DNA of 64,000 bases from Bacteroides salyersiae WAL 10018 = DSM 18765 = JCM 12988. GTDB taxonomy: Bacteria > Bacteroidota > Bacteroidia > Bacteroidales > Bacteroidaceae. This document shows, in pieces, positions 1 to 7,683 of the stretch (position 1 is the stretch's first letter; each line of letters opens with the position of its first letter). The position numbers and the translations under genes were made by a program. The stretch spans positions 2,191,207 through 2,255,206 of the forward strand of contig NZ_KB905466.1 of NCBI RefSeq assembly GCF_000381365.1. The letters run 5' to 3'. The notes under the pieces were generated by a model. The model worked only from the letters and a program-made list of their open reading frames with translations, had not been told where the DNA came from and ran no database searches.

Positions 1-592
1 TATGAGCGAAACGATTATTCCGAAATTATTTGCGGAATACAACAGCCACACAGAAAGTGGTATGGCAGTAGATTGCAGTGCCCGTAAAACGAAATACACC
101 GGTGGAACCATCCCGTACAGCCCTGTACTTTCAGCAGAAGAAGCCGCCCGCTTTACCCTTGAAAACGTATTGGGTGGCAGCGATTCCTGGCAACCGGCTT
201 TATTGACCGAACAGGCTGCGGCTCCGATTCTGACAGTCAACGGTTCTACTCTTACTTGGAATGCCAGCGACTACGTATTCTGTTACGCTATCTGCAAAAA
301 CGGAAAAGTAATAGACTTCACAAACGAAACTACCTATACGATTCCGGCAAATGCAACCGACGAAGATGTATTCACTGTACGTGCAGCCAACCAGATGGGT
401 GGACTCGGACAAGCATCCAACGGAAGTAACGCTACCGGCATCGATCAAAGTACCGTAAACAAAGAAGTGGTAGAACGTCAATACTACAATGTAAACGGTA
501 TTCGTATCAATAATACAGAAAAAGGTCTGAACATCATCCGTACCATCTATAGCGACGGTACCATTGATACAGTAAAAGAATTCGTAAAATAA
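1..592 (+). CDS. C-terminal part of a secreted pectinesterase-like (CE8) protein, truncated by the window edge
   Basis: The reading frame is open from base 2 and the real start lies upstream of the window. The first 60 residues (FAEYNS, then LSAEEAARFTLENVLGG) look like the end of a CE8 pectin methylesterase beta-helix. These enzymes remove methyl esters from homogalacturonan. Residues about 70 to 138 look like a fibronectin/Ig-type domain. The last 45 residues (YYNVNGIRI, KGLNIIRTIYSDGT) form a short beta-rich tail of the Bacteroidetes 'Por secretion tail' type. Family placement rests on the fragment only, so a pectate lyase/esterase hybrid is possible. Two hairpins follow the stop codon. 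Confidence 0.6.
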   Translation, partial: MSETIIPKLFAEYNSHTESGMAVDCSARKTKYTGGTIPYSPVLSAEEAARFTLENVLGGSDSWQPALLTEQAAAPILTVNGSTLTWNASDYVFCYAICKNGKVIDFTNETTYTIPANATDEDVFTVRAANQMGGLGQASNGSNATGIDQSTVNKEVVERQYYNVNGIRINNTEKGLNIIRTIYSDGTIDTVKEFVK

Positions 593-603
593 AGTAAGAA
601 AAG

Positions 604-690
604 GTTTCCCGACATACTTTGCCGGGAAACTATTCTCTATTACTGAATGCCGGCTGCATCCCTTTCATATGCAGCCGGCATTTTATTTGC
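604..690 (+). terminator. Two consecutive hairpins; the second is a strong intrinsic terminator
   Basis: GTTTCCCG (604-611) pairs with CGGGAAAC (623-630). A perfect 14-bp stem then follows: AATGCCGGCTGCAT (646-659) with ATGCAGCCGGCATT (669-682), ending in TTATTT. It sits after the pectinesterase-like stop and before the HAD gene promoter. Confidence 0.85.
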
Positions 691-738
691 AAGTAGCTGT
701 TAATTGAAAGAAAACACCCTACCAAAAACAGAAAATAT

Positions 739-746
739 TATCTTTG
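739..746 (+). promoter_or_regulatory. Bacteroides -7 promoter box for the HAD gene
   Basis: TATCTTTG matches the Bacteroides -7 consensus TAnnTTTG and lies 30 bp before the ATG at 777. No clear -33 element is visible at the usual spacing. Confidence 0.6.
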
Positions 747-776
747 CGCTCTCATAAATCAAACACTGAACAAAAA

Positions 777-1592
777 ATGAATTACAAGCTCCTCGTTCTC
801 GATCTGGACGGCACTCTGACCAACACAAAGAAAGAGATAACACCCCGTAACAGAGAGATACTGATACAGGCACAACAACAAGGCACACGACTGGTATTGG
901 CTTCCGGCAGGCCCACTTATGGCATCGTCCCCTTGGCAAACCAATTACAAATGAATCAGTTCGAAGGATACATCCTCTCCTATAACGGCGGAGAAATCAT
1001 CGATTGGAAAACTCACGAAATACTCTATTCAAACGTATTGCCCGATACCGCCATTCCTCAATTATACGAATGTGCCAAACGGAACGGCCTTGCCATCCTT
1101 ACTTACGACAAAGAATACATCATCACCGAGAATCCGGAAGATGAATACGTAAAGAAAGAAGCCTTTCTGAACAAAATGCAAATCCGGGAAACAAACGATT
1201 TCCTAGCCGACATCCGCCTGCCTTTGCCCAAATGCCTGATAGTAGGAGAACCGGATAAACTGATAGCAGTGGAATCAGAATTGTCCCTTCTGATGCAAGG
1301 CACAATCAGCGTTTACCGTTCAGAACCTTATTTCCTGGAATTAGTGCCGCCGGGTATCGATAAAGCCCGGTCACTTGCCGTATTATTGGAGAAGCTGAAC
1401 ATGAAAAAAGAAGAAATGGTAGCTATCGGCGACGGTTATAACGACTTGAGCATGATTAAATTCGCCGGATTAGGAGTAGCCATGGGCAATGCTCAAGAAC
1501 CGGTAAAGAAAGCTGCCGATTATATCACTCTCTCCAACGATGAAGACGGCGTAGCCGTTGTTGTAGAAAGATTCTTTTCAGCATCAAAATAA
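777..1592 (+). CDS. Cof-type HAD-superfamily hydrolase (sugar/nucleotide phosphatase)
   Basis: This is a 271-residue cytoplasmic phosphatase of the HAD-IIB (Cof/YidA) group. Near the N-terminus it has DLDGTLTNTKK, which holds the nucleophile Asp and the acid/base Asp. The C-terminal GDGYNDLSMI carries the metal-binding acidic pair. The middle is the C2-type cap expected for this group. The ATG at 777 is chosen over an in-frame TTG at 744 because that TTG lies inside the -7 promoter box. Family members dephosphorylate sugar phosphates or flavin-type phosphates. The substrate cannot be read from sequence. It stands alone, with its own promoter and another promoter before cysS. Confidence 0.9.
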   Translation: MNYKLLVLDLDGTLTNTKKEITPRNREILIQAQQQGTRLVLASGRPTYGIVPLANQLQMNQFEGYILSYNGGEIIDWKTHEILYSNVLPDTAIPQLYECAKRNGLAILTYDKEYIITENPEDEYVKKEAFLNKMQIRETNDFLADIRLPLPKCLIVGEPDKLIAVESELSLLMQGTISVYRSEPYFLELVPPGIDKARSLAVLLEKLNMKKEEMVAIGDGYNDLSMIKFAGLGVAMGNAQEPVKKAADYITLSNDEDGVAVVVERFFSASK

Positions 1593-1612
1593 GAAATATC
1601 AATTATTTATTC

Positions 1613-1620
1613 TAACTTTG
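1613..1620 (+). promoter_or_regulatory. Bacteroides -7 promoter box for cysS
   Basis: TAACTTTG fits TAnnTTTG and lies 30 bp upstream of the cysS ATG, the same distance as for the preceding gene. Confidence 0.6.
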
Positions 1621-1650
1621 TGGTTTCAAACAGAATAAATATCAAACGTT

Positions 1651-3126
1651 ATGGAACATCAACTGACTATTTACAACACTTTAGATAGGAAAAAGGAATT
1701 GTTTGTGCCTTTACATGCACCCCATGTAGGTATGTACGTTTGCGGACCTACCGTGTATGGTGACGCCCATCTGGGGCATGCACGTCCGGCCATCACATTC
1801 GATGTACTCTTCCGTTATCTCACCCATTCAGGATATAAAGTGCGCTACGTGCGCAATATCACCGACGTAGGTCATCTGGAACACGATGCCGATGACGGTG
1901 AAGACAAAATCGCCAAAAAGGCACGCTTGGAAGAACTGGAACCAATGGAAGTGGTACAGTATTACTTGAACCGTTACCATAAAGCGATGGATGCATTAAA
2001 TGTACTTCCACCAAGTATCGAGCCGCATGCATCCGGACACATCATCGAACAAATCGAACTGGTAAGTAAAATTCTGGAAGCCGGTTATGCTTATGAAAGC
2101 GAAGGTTCCGTCTATTTCGACGTAGCCAAATACAATAAGGACTATCATTATGGCAAACTCTCCGGCCGCAATCTGGACGACGTGCTGAATACCACCCGTG
2201 ACTTGGACGGCCAGAACGAGAAACGTAATCCTGCCGACTTTGCCCTATGGAAGAAAGCACAGCCGGAACATATCATGCGTTGGCCCTCACCGTGGGGAGA
2301 TGGTTTCCCCGGATGGCACGCTGAATGTACAGCGATGGGACGGAAATATTTAGGAGAACACTTCGATATTCACGGAGGAGGTATGGACCTGATATTCCCG
2401 CATCACGAATGCGAGATCGCTCAATCGGTGGCCTCTCAAGGCGATGACATGGTGCATTACTGGATGCACAATAACATGATTACGATTAACGGTACCAAGA
2501 TGGGCAAATCGCTCGGCAACTTCATCACATTGGATGAATTCTTTAGCGGAACCCACAAGTTACTGACGCAGGCATATACCCCGATGACTATTCGCTTTTT
2601 CATTCTGCAGGCACATTATCGCAGCACGGTAGATTTCAGCAATGAAGCTCTGCAAGCATCTGAAAAAGGGCTGCAACGTCTGATGGAAGCCGTAGATAAC
2701 TTGGAGAAAATCACCCCGGCAGCCACTTCTACAGTCAGCGTAAAAGAAATCCGTACGAAGTGCTATGAAGCCATGAACGATGACATGAATACGCCCATCG
2801 TTATAGCCAATCTGTTCGAAGGCGCCAAAATGATTAACAATATCATTGCCGGAAACGATACAATCTCCGCTGAAGACTTGAAAGATTTAAAAGAGACATT
2901 CCATCTGTTCAGTTTTGAAATTCTCGGTTTGAAAGAAGAGAAAGGCTCTTCAGATGGCCGTGAAGCGGCTTATGGAAAAGTAGTCGATATGTTGCTTGAA
3001 CAACGTGTGAAAGCGAAAGCAAACAAAGACTGGGCGACTTCCGACTTCATCCGTAACGAACTGACCGCACTGGGATTCGAGATCAAAGATACCAAAGACG
3101 GCTTTGAATGGAAGCTAAACAAATAA
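1651..3126 (+). CDS. cysS: Cysteinyl-tRNA synthetase
   Basis: This class I aminoacyl-tRNA synthetase charges tRNA-Cys with cysteine in the cytoplasm. Its 491 residues match the family length. The HIGH-type ATP motif is H40-LG-H43, directly after the zinc ligand C31 in [10 protein letters not shown]. The other zinc ligands fit the Cys in HAECTAMG and the HHECE segment. The KMSKS loop is K283-MGKS. A DALR-type helical domain makes up the C-terminus. It is an essential single-gene transcription unit with its own -7 box and a strong terminator after it. Confidence 0.98.
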   Translation: MEHQLTIYNTLDRKKELFVPLHAPHVGMYVCGPTVYGDAHLGHARPAITFDVLFRYLTHSGYKVRYVRNITDVGHLEHDADDGEDKIAKKARLEELEPMEVVQYYLNRYHKAMDALNVLPPSIEPHASGHIIEQIELVSKILEAGYAYESEGSVYFDVAKYNKDYHYGKLSGRNLDDVLNTTRDLDGQNEKRNPADFALWKKAQPEHIMRWPSPWGDGFPGWHAECTAMGRKYLGEHFDIHGGGMDLIFPHHECEIAQSVASQGDDMVHYWMHNNMITINGTKMGKSLGNFITLDEFFSGTHKLLTQAYTPMTIRFFILQAHYRSTVDFSNEALQASEKGLQRLMEAVDNLEKITPAATSTVSVKEIRTKCYEAMNDDMNTPIVIANLFEGAKMINNIIAGNDTISAEDLKDLKETFHLFSFEILGLKEEKGSSDGREAAYGKVVDMLLEQRVKAKANKDWATSDFIRNELTALGFEIKDTKDGFEWKLNK

Positions 3127-3150
3127 AGAGGAAACCCTGTCTATAACAAT

Positions 3151-3189
3151 AAAATGCCGGATCAAAACAAGTCGATCCGGCATTTTTTC
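3151..3189. terminator. Bidirectional intrinsic terminator between cysS and the sulfatase
   Basis: AAAATGCCGGATC (3151-3163) pairs perfectly with GATCCGGCATTTT (3174-3186). T-rich sequence follows on the plus strand and the A-run on the left supplies T's for the minus strand, so it can serve both convergent genes. Confidence 0.85.
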
Positions 3190-3216
3190 TTTACCTATAT
3201 TCACTAATACCCCAAT

Positions 3217-4764
3217 TTATTCATAAGAAATCATATTTGACAATATACGTTCCCTATACCAGGGATCATCTATCTCTTTCAGCATTCCCCCCATTTCCGA
3301 ACAAAGTTGTTTCACCACCTCTTTATTCTCCTCCAATGAAAGGTTATTCATCTGATAAGGGTCTTTTTCATCATCAAACAACAGACTCTTTTTCAATTGC
3401 TTCGTATTGCGATCGATATAAAGCGCCATTGTGTAACGATGCGTCTTGATTCCCCTTGATGAAGGAAAATAAGATGTCACTAACCCGTTTTCATCTTTCT
3501 CTCCATCCAGATTCTGAATGTATAAGGCACCTGTCGGACGTACGATATCAGCTTTTTCATCGAAGAAAAGCGGAGCAAAATTGCGTCCCTGTACTTCAGC
3601 AGGAATAGAATCTCCAAGACCGCACAATCCCAACAGGGTAGGCATAATATCCGGTGAAGAAAGCATCAGATTATCCACTCGCGGGCGGATTTTATCCGGA
3701 TACCGCACTATAAACGGAACATTCATCGACTCTGAATAAGGAGAGTTTTTCGGGTCATCCGTACGCTGGCTACACATAGTTTCTCCATGATCCGAAGAGA
3801 AAACGACAATTGTATTCTTATCCAGTCCCATCTCCTTCAATGTTGCCAATATCTGACCAAAAGCACGATCGACGCCAGTCACCGATGCAAAATAGTAACG
3901 AGCCGATTCCGCCTTTTCCATTTTCGCATCTGCATTGGGCCGAATCAAAAGACTATCAAGCGGACGGTCTTTATACAAATTGAAATCTTCCTCCATACAG
4001 TCGTCCAATGAACGATACGGACTATGCGGAGGATTCATTCCTACCATAATAAAGAACGGCTTTTTCATATCGCGCACATTGCCCTCGTTTTTCAAGTACG
4101 AAACAACCATCCCGGCTTCGTGTAAGGGCGACCATTCCTTAGGGTCATGACGTTTCCCGTCCGTATCCCAATAATGAGGATTCTTATGTTCATCAAATGT
4201 GCCGTAAGAATACCAATAATTAAATCCGTGTCGACGTTCCTTCGGAGTATAAGCATCCCATACCGGCCGCTTTTCTTCTACATACTGTCCCGGATTTTCC
4301 GGATCATTCGGTGTCGGAAAATCAGCATGCAATTTTCCAAAATAAGCACAATCGTAGCCTGCACTTTGAAACACGTCACCGATACACTCTGCATCTTCAC
4401 GCAAGGAACTGATGGGGCGATTCGAATTACAATTCAAAGGTATACCACTCTTGTTAGGATACATTCCTGTCAACAAACTGCCACGATGAGGACTACTCAA
4501 CGGACAATTACTCTGTGTTGAAGTCAGTACCACTGATTCGCGGGCAAAAGCATTCAAATTAGGTGTATGCACGGGATCGGCTTTAAAATTCACCTTTTCC
4601 CGGAATCCCTCCTGTCCCCAAAATTCCATCGCCTGATTGCGATACTGATCAGGAAAAACATAAATGATATTGGGATGTTCGATTTGTTCAGCCTGTGGAG
4701 CTTTACACCCCTGCATAGCAAACAAACTCAAACCGCCGAATAATAAATTTATCTGATTGTTCAT
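3217..4764 (-). CDS. Lipoprotein S1-family sulfatase, serine-type, probably acting on glycosaminoglycan sugars
   Basis: This is a 515-residue type I sulfatase exported as a lipoprotein (lipobox ending at C20 in AMQGC). The active-site signature is S90-S-P92-H-R94. Ser90 should become formylglycine through an anaerobic radical-SAM maturase, which is not in this window. Metal ligands fit D39 in YVFPDQ and the SSDHGE segment. The gene lies directly downstream of a GH88 unsaturated glucuronyl hydrolase on the same strand. That pair is typical of chondroitin, dermatan or heparin breakdown, where the sulfatase desulfates disaccharides. I recall the B. thetaiotaomicron pair BT_3348/BT_3349 having this layout; regioselectivity (4-O versus another position) is inferred only. 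The 199-bp gap to GH88 is filled by a repeat element. Confidence 0.88.
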   Translation of the reverse strand: MNNQINLLFGGLSLFAMQGCKAPQAEQIEHPNIIYVFPDQYRNQAMEFWGQEGFREKVNFKADPVHTPNLNAFARESVVLTSTQSNCPLSSPHRGSLLTGMYPNKSGIPLNCNSNRPISSLREDAECIGDVFQSAGYDCAYFGKLHADFPTPNDPENPGQYVEEKRPVWDAYTPKERRHGFNYWYSYGTFDEHKNPHYWDTDGKRHDPKEWSPLHEAGMVVSYLKNEGNVRDMKKPFFIMVGMNPPHSPYRSLDDCMEEDFNLYKDRPLDSLLIRPNADAKMEKAESARYYFASVTGVDRAFGQILATLKEMGLDKNTIVVFSSDHGETMCSQRTDDPKNSPYSESMNVPFIVRYPDKIRPRVDNLMLSSPDIMPTLLGLCGLGDSIPAEVQGRNFAPLFFDEKADIVRPTGALYIQNLDGEKDENGLVTSYFPSSRGIKTHRYTMALYIDRNTKQLKKSLLFDDEKDPYQMNNLSLEENKEVVKQLCSEMGGMLKEIDDPWYRERILSNMISYE

Positions 4765-4787
4765 GACAAATGACTATTGATTACTAG

Positions 4788-4963
4788 TAAGCAAGTAGTT
4801 AAGTAGTTAAGTAGTCAAGTAGCAAGTAGTCAAGTAGCAAGTAGTCAAGTAGTAAGTAGTAAGTAGTCAAGTAGAATAGATTCATTCTGAAACATGCACT
4901 CTTTTTTGATAGCCGGACTATCACCTACTCACTACTTGACTACTTAACTACTTGACTACTTAA
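4788..4963. repeat. Inverted element A: tandem AAGTAGT arms around a short core
   Basis: The left arm (4793-4874) is 11 head-to-tail copies of a 7 to 8-nt unit, AAGTAG(T)(C/T). The right arm (about 4925-4963) holds four full copies of the reverse complement (ACTACTTG/ACTACTTA) and stops exactly at the GH88 stop codon. The core between them has TGCA (4895-4898), 10 nt, then ATAGC (4909-4913). The same layout with other arm sequences occurs at 6286-6407 and 53113-53212. The function is unknown. A fold-back RNA between GH88 and the sulfatase is expected. Confidence 0.8.
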
Positions 4964-6166
4964 TTACTTTTTCTCCATATCTCTCTTACGCATCAATCCC
5001 TCCAAGAAGTAATAATCGGCATAGTTCAACGGAACATCGATTTCGGAGTCGTGAGGGATGCTGCCTACGGAGTGCATCAGTATAAAATTACCGTTTGTTC
5101 CTACTGCTGCACGGTAAGCCGGCGAGCCAAGACTCTCCATGATTTTATCAGCCGTAACCTTATAATCATTTCCCGGAAGATAGTTTTCCATTTCATATAG
5201 TGCGGAAGCTGTACAGGCAGCAGCCGAGGCATCACGCGGTTCATTCGGAATATTGGGAGCATCAAAATCCCAATAGGGTACGAGGTCTTCCGGCAGATTT
5301 TTATTGGTAAAGATAAAATTGTAGACTTTCTGTGCTTGATCAAGATATTTCTTATCATGGGTATAGCGGTAACAAACCGTGTACCCATACAGTGCCCATG
5401 CCTGTCCGCGAGCCCATGCCGACTCATCCGCATATCCCTGCGCTGTCTGTTTCTTACGCACTTCACCTGTTTCCGGATCATAATCCACCACATGATAACA
5501 ACTATTATCCTGACGGAAATGATGCGCCATCGTTGTATCGGCATGTTTCACTGCAATATTATAAAAAGTAGAATCTCCCGAAAGCGTTGTCGCTTCAAAC
5601 AACAATTCAAGATTCATCATATTATCAATGATAACCGGACATTTCCAGCCGCGTGTACTCTGCCATCCTCTGTCGGCATCCCACGACTGAATAACTCCTG
5701 CATTCGGACGAAAACGAGTAGACAATGATCTGGCAGTTTCCACAATCACATCTTTGTATTCTTTCTTATCAGCCAGGCGATACCCGTTCAGATAGCTGCA
5801 ACCAATCATAAAACCTACATCATGATGCCATTTCAAATGTTTTACCGAATCGAGTGCTTCTGTATATTTCACTGCCAGTGGCAACCACTTCTTATCTCCG
5901 GTAAGCTCATAAGTGAGCCATATACTACCCGGATAAAAGCCAGAACACCAATCATCAATGGGAATATAAACAATATTACCATCTTTATCAATCGTGCGTG
6001 GATTCAATACTCTACCCGACTTCTCTATAATATCAGTCTGGATCGTATTCTGCGCAGCAGCATTATCAATGTTATCCTGAATAAAGTCTTTTTCAACCGT
6101 TTTAGTGTTGTTGCAACTTGTCAGAATCAGCAGGGAAAATCCCAATACACTCAAAATCGTTTTCAT
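4964..6166 (-). CDS. GH88 unsaturated glucuronyl hydrolase, lipoprotein
   Basis: The enzyme removes the 4,5-unsaturated uronic acid that polysaccharide lyases leave at the non-reducing end of glycosaminoglycan oligosaccharides. The ATG at 6166 is chosen because it begins a lipoprotein signal (lipobox LTSC18), giving 400 residues. The longer in-frame extension upstream has no signal and crosses the promoter. The (alpha/alpha)6 barrel shows family motifs HHDVGFMIGC with Asp116 and IIDNMMNLELL with Asp181, the expected catalytic pair, plus WARGQAWALYGYT. It is upstream of the sulfatase on the same strand, so the two probably act in order on the same disaccharides. Confidence 0.92.
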   Translation of the reverse strand: MKTILSVLGFSLLILTSCNNTKTVEKDFIQDNIDNAAAQNTIQTDIIEKSGRVLNPRTIDKDGNIVYIPIDDWCSGFYPGSIWLTYELTGDKKWLPLAVKYTEALDSVKHLKWHHDVGFMIGCSYLNGYRLADKKEYKDVIVETARSLSTRFRPNAGVIQSWDADRGWQSTRGWKCPVIIDNMMNLELLFEATTLSGDSTFYNIAVKHADTTMAHHFRQDNSCYHVVDYDPETGEVRKKQTAQGYADESAWARGQAWALYGYTVCYRYTHDKKYLDQAQKVYNFIFTNKNLPEDLVPYWDFDAPNIPNEPRDASAAACTASALYEMENYLPGNDYKVTADKIMESLGSPAYRAAVGTNGNFILMHSVGSIPHDSEIDVPLNYADYYFLEGLMRKRDMEKK

Positions 6167-6206
6167 AATACCTGGATTATTTGTGATGTAATTAATTTCA
6201 TGATGG

Positions 6207-6214
6207 CAAAAATA
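6207..6214 (-). promoter_or_regulatory. Probable -7 box for the GH88-sulfatase unit
   Basis: On the minus strand this reads TATTTTTG, matching TAnnTTTG, about 41 bp upstream of the GH88 ATG. No convincing -33 was found. Confidence 0.45.
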
Positions 6215-6285
6215 GCGCAATCCAACAGATTTGACTGTACTAAATAATCCAATTAAGAGACAAATTTGGTACATTTGCAGAAAAT

Positions 6286-6407
6286 AATATGCCAATGAGC
6301 CAATATGCCAATATGCCAATGAACCAATATGTCAATGTCCAACTGCACGTCCAGGTATAGCAGCGCAGCCAATTGGCACATTGGCATATTGACCAATTAA
6401 CCAATTA
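6286..6407. repeat. Inverted element B: tandem octamer arms (AATATGCC type) around a core
   Basis: The left arm (6286-6340) is six octamers of the type AATATGCC/AATGAGCC, plus a partial one. The right arm (6370-6407) contains the complementary ATTGGCAC, ATTGGCAT, ATTGACC and AATTAACC. The core has TGCA (6344-6347), 9 nt, ATAGC (6357-6361), then AGCGCAGCC. The right arm ends 7 bp before the thioesterase ATG. The design matches elements A and C although the arm sequence is different. Confidence 0.75.
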
Positions 6408-6413
6408 TTAATC

Positions 6414-6818
6414 ATGACACCACAGGATTTTTTTAAAAACGATCTTTTTGCCGAAAGGGCAGGCATCGTACTCATGGAAGTACGCGAAGGATATAGTAAA
6501 GCCCGACTGGAAATAAAAAAGGAACATCTCAATGCAGGAAACCGCACACAAGGAGGAGCTATCTTTACCTTGGCCGACCTTGCCTTAGCAGCCGCTGCCA
6601 ATTCGCATGGGCAACTTGCTTTTTCCCTATCGTCCAATATTACGTTTCTCCGTGCCAGTGGTATTGGTGATACATTGTATGCCGAAGCCCGGGAGCGATA
6701 TATCGGCCGGAGCACCGGATATTATCAGATAGATATCACTAACCAAAAAAATGAATTAATCGCCACATTCGAATCAAGCGTATTCCGCAAAGATCAACAA
6801 GTACCTTTTACTTTGTGA
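6414..6818 (+). CDS. PaaI-type hotdog-fold acyl-CoA thioesterase
   Basis: This is a 134-residue single hotdog domain, the normal length for PaaI/YbgC-like thioesterases, which hydrolyse acyl- or aryl-CoA in the cytoplasm. The family core is readable as HLNAGNRTQGGAIFTLADLA, with D55 at the usual catalytic Asp position. The usual His of the HGG turn is Gln46 here. The start is the ATG immediately after repeat element B, and no good ribosome-binding site is visible. It converges on the DUF3108 gene, with an 11-bp overlap of the two 3' ends. The natural substrate is not predictable. Confidence 0.85.
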   Translation: MTPQDFFKNDLFAERAGIVLMEVREGYSKARLEIKKEHLNAGNRTQGGAIFTLADLALAAAANSHGQLAFSLSSNITFLRASGIGDTLYAEARERYIGRSTGYYQIDITNQKNELIATFESSVFRKDQQVPFTL

Positions 6819-7683
6819 CAATCGAAGTAAGCGGATAACGATTCCCGGTAACACTTCTGAGAAAAGCTTTGGCCGACCCGATATTCAAAAACATATCCAA
6901 ACGAACCGGGAGGTGGTTTTTATCATCTGTAATATAGAATGTAATCACCTCCTTTTCTTTATCTTTGTCGGTATATTCCACAAATGAGAAAACAAGGCAT
7001 CGGTAAGTCGTATCATTCTCTGCTTTGATATTTTTCATCCCGCGATAAATCAAGGTCTGTTCTTCTACCCTGCGACCGGTAGCCATAGGAAAGTTTATTT
7101 TCTGCCCGATCGTATAGTCGTTCGGATCGTAAGAGCGGGCTTGTGCCAAAATACTGAGCATATCAAAAACACAGCGACTGTCACTATATTCGGTCTCTAT
7201 AATCTCACCATCCCGGTAAGTACGCTTTTGATTGACAAAGCACAGTCCGTCTTTATAGGAAAACCATGCCTCGTCTACCGTGTAACGTTTTCCCTCTTCA
7301 GCTCCTTTGCGGAAATAACGGGGTTCGAGTTTCTCACTGACAATACAAGTCAAAGTGTCCCGCATTTTAAAGAAAAAATCAATTTTCTTACTGCTCACCG
7401 ACAAGAGATTAAAACGGTAGGCCGGTTTGGAGTGATAAGTCGTCGCATTCGTGGTAAGGCTTGCCAAACCTGCCTTTATCCATACAAATTTCCAGTTGAA
7501 ATACAAATCGTACATTACATGCTCACCGGACTTGAAAGCTTTGTTCGTAGCTTCACACTGAGCCTTGACCGGCATTGAGAAGCAAACACTAACAATCAAT
7601 GTCAACCATAGCAGGTTTATACGACTCTTAACGCTGGCGACCGCTTTGATTATTATTCTGGCCTCTTTTCTTCTTGTCTTCAT
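6808..7683 (-). CDS. DUF3108 exported protein
   Basis: This 291-residue protein has an N-terminal signal segment ending near PVKAQ and then a DUF3108-type beta-rich periplasmic domain (YDLYFNWKFVWIKAG, later FYITDDKNHLPVRLD). Family members are conserved in Bacteroidetes and their function is unknown. The ATG at 7683 is preferred over an alternative in-frame start at 7707. Either way the start lies inside the coding tail of the upstream gene, an overlap of about 56 bp, so translation is probably coupled. The pairing with the upstream Ig-like lipoprotein suggests a shared cell-envelope task. Confidence 0.8.
   Translation of the reverse strand: MKTRRKEARIIIKAVASVKSRINLLWLTLIVSVCFSMPVKAQCEATNKAFKSGEHVMYDLYFNWKFVWIKAGLASLTTNATTYHSKPAYRFNLLSVSSKKIDFFFKMRDTLTCIVSEKLEPRYFRKGAEEGKRYTVDEAWFSYKDGLCFVNQKRTYRDGEIIETEYSDSRCVFDMLSILAQARSYDPNDYTIGQKINFPMATGRRVEEQTLIYRGMKNIKAENDTTYRCLVFSFVEYTDKDKEKEVITFYITDDKNHLPVRLDMFLNIGSAKAFLRSVTGNRYPLTSIVTK

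Noticed and set aside
4793..4874. CRISPR-like array of short repeats
   Set aside because: The units are 7 to 8 nt and directly adjacent with no spacers, and a reverse-complement arm lies nearby. No cas genes are present.
5101..5544. 147-residue reading frame inside the GH88 gene
   Set aside because: It is on the same strand in another frame, is rich in Met/Arg/Ile with no domain pattern, and overlaps a gene with clear catalytic motifs. The same applies to the other long frames opposite or inside real genes.
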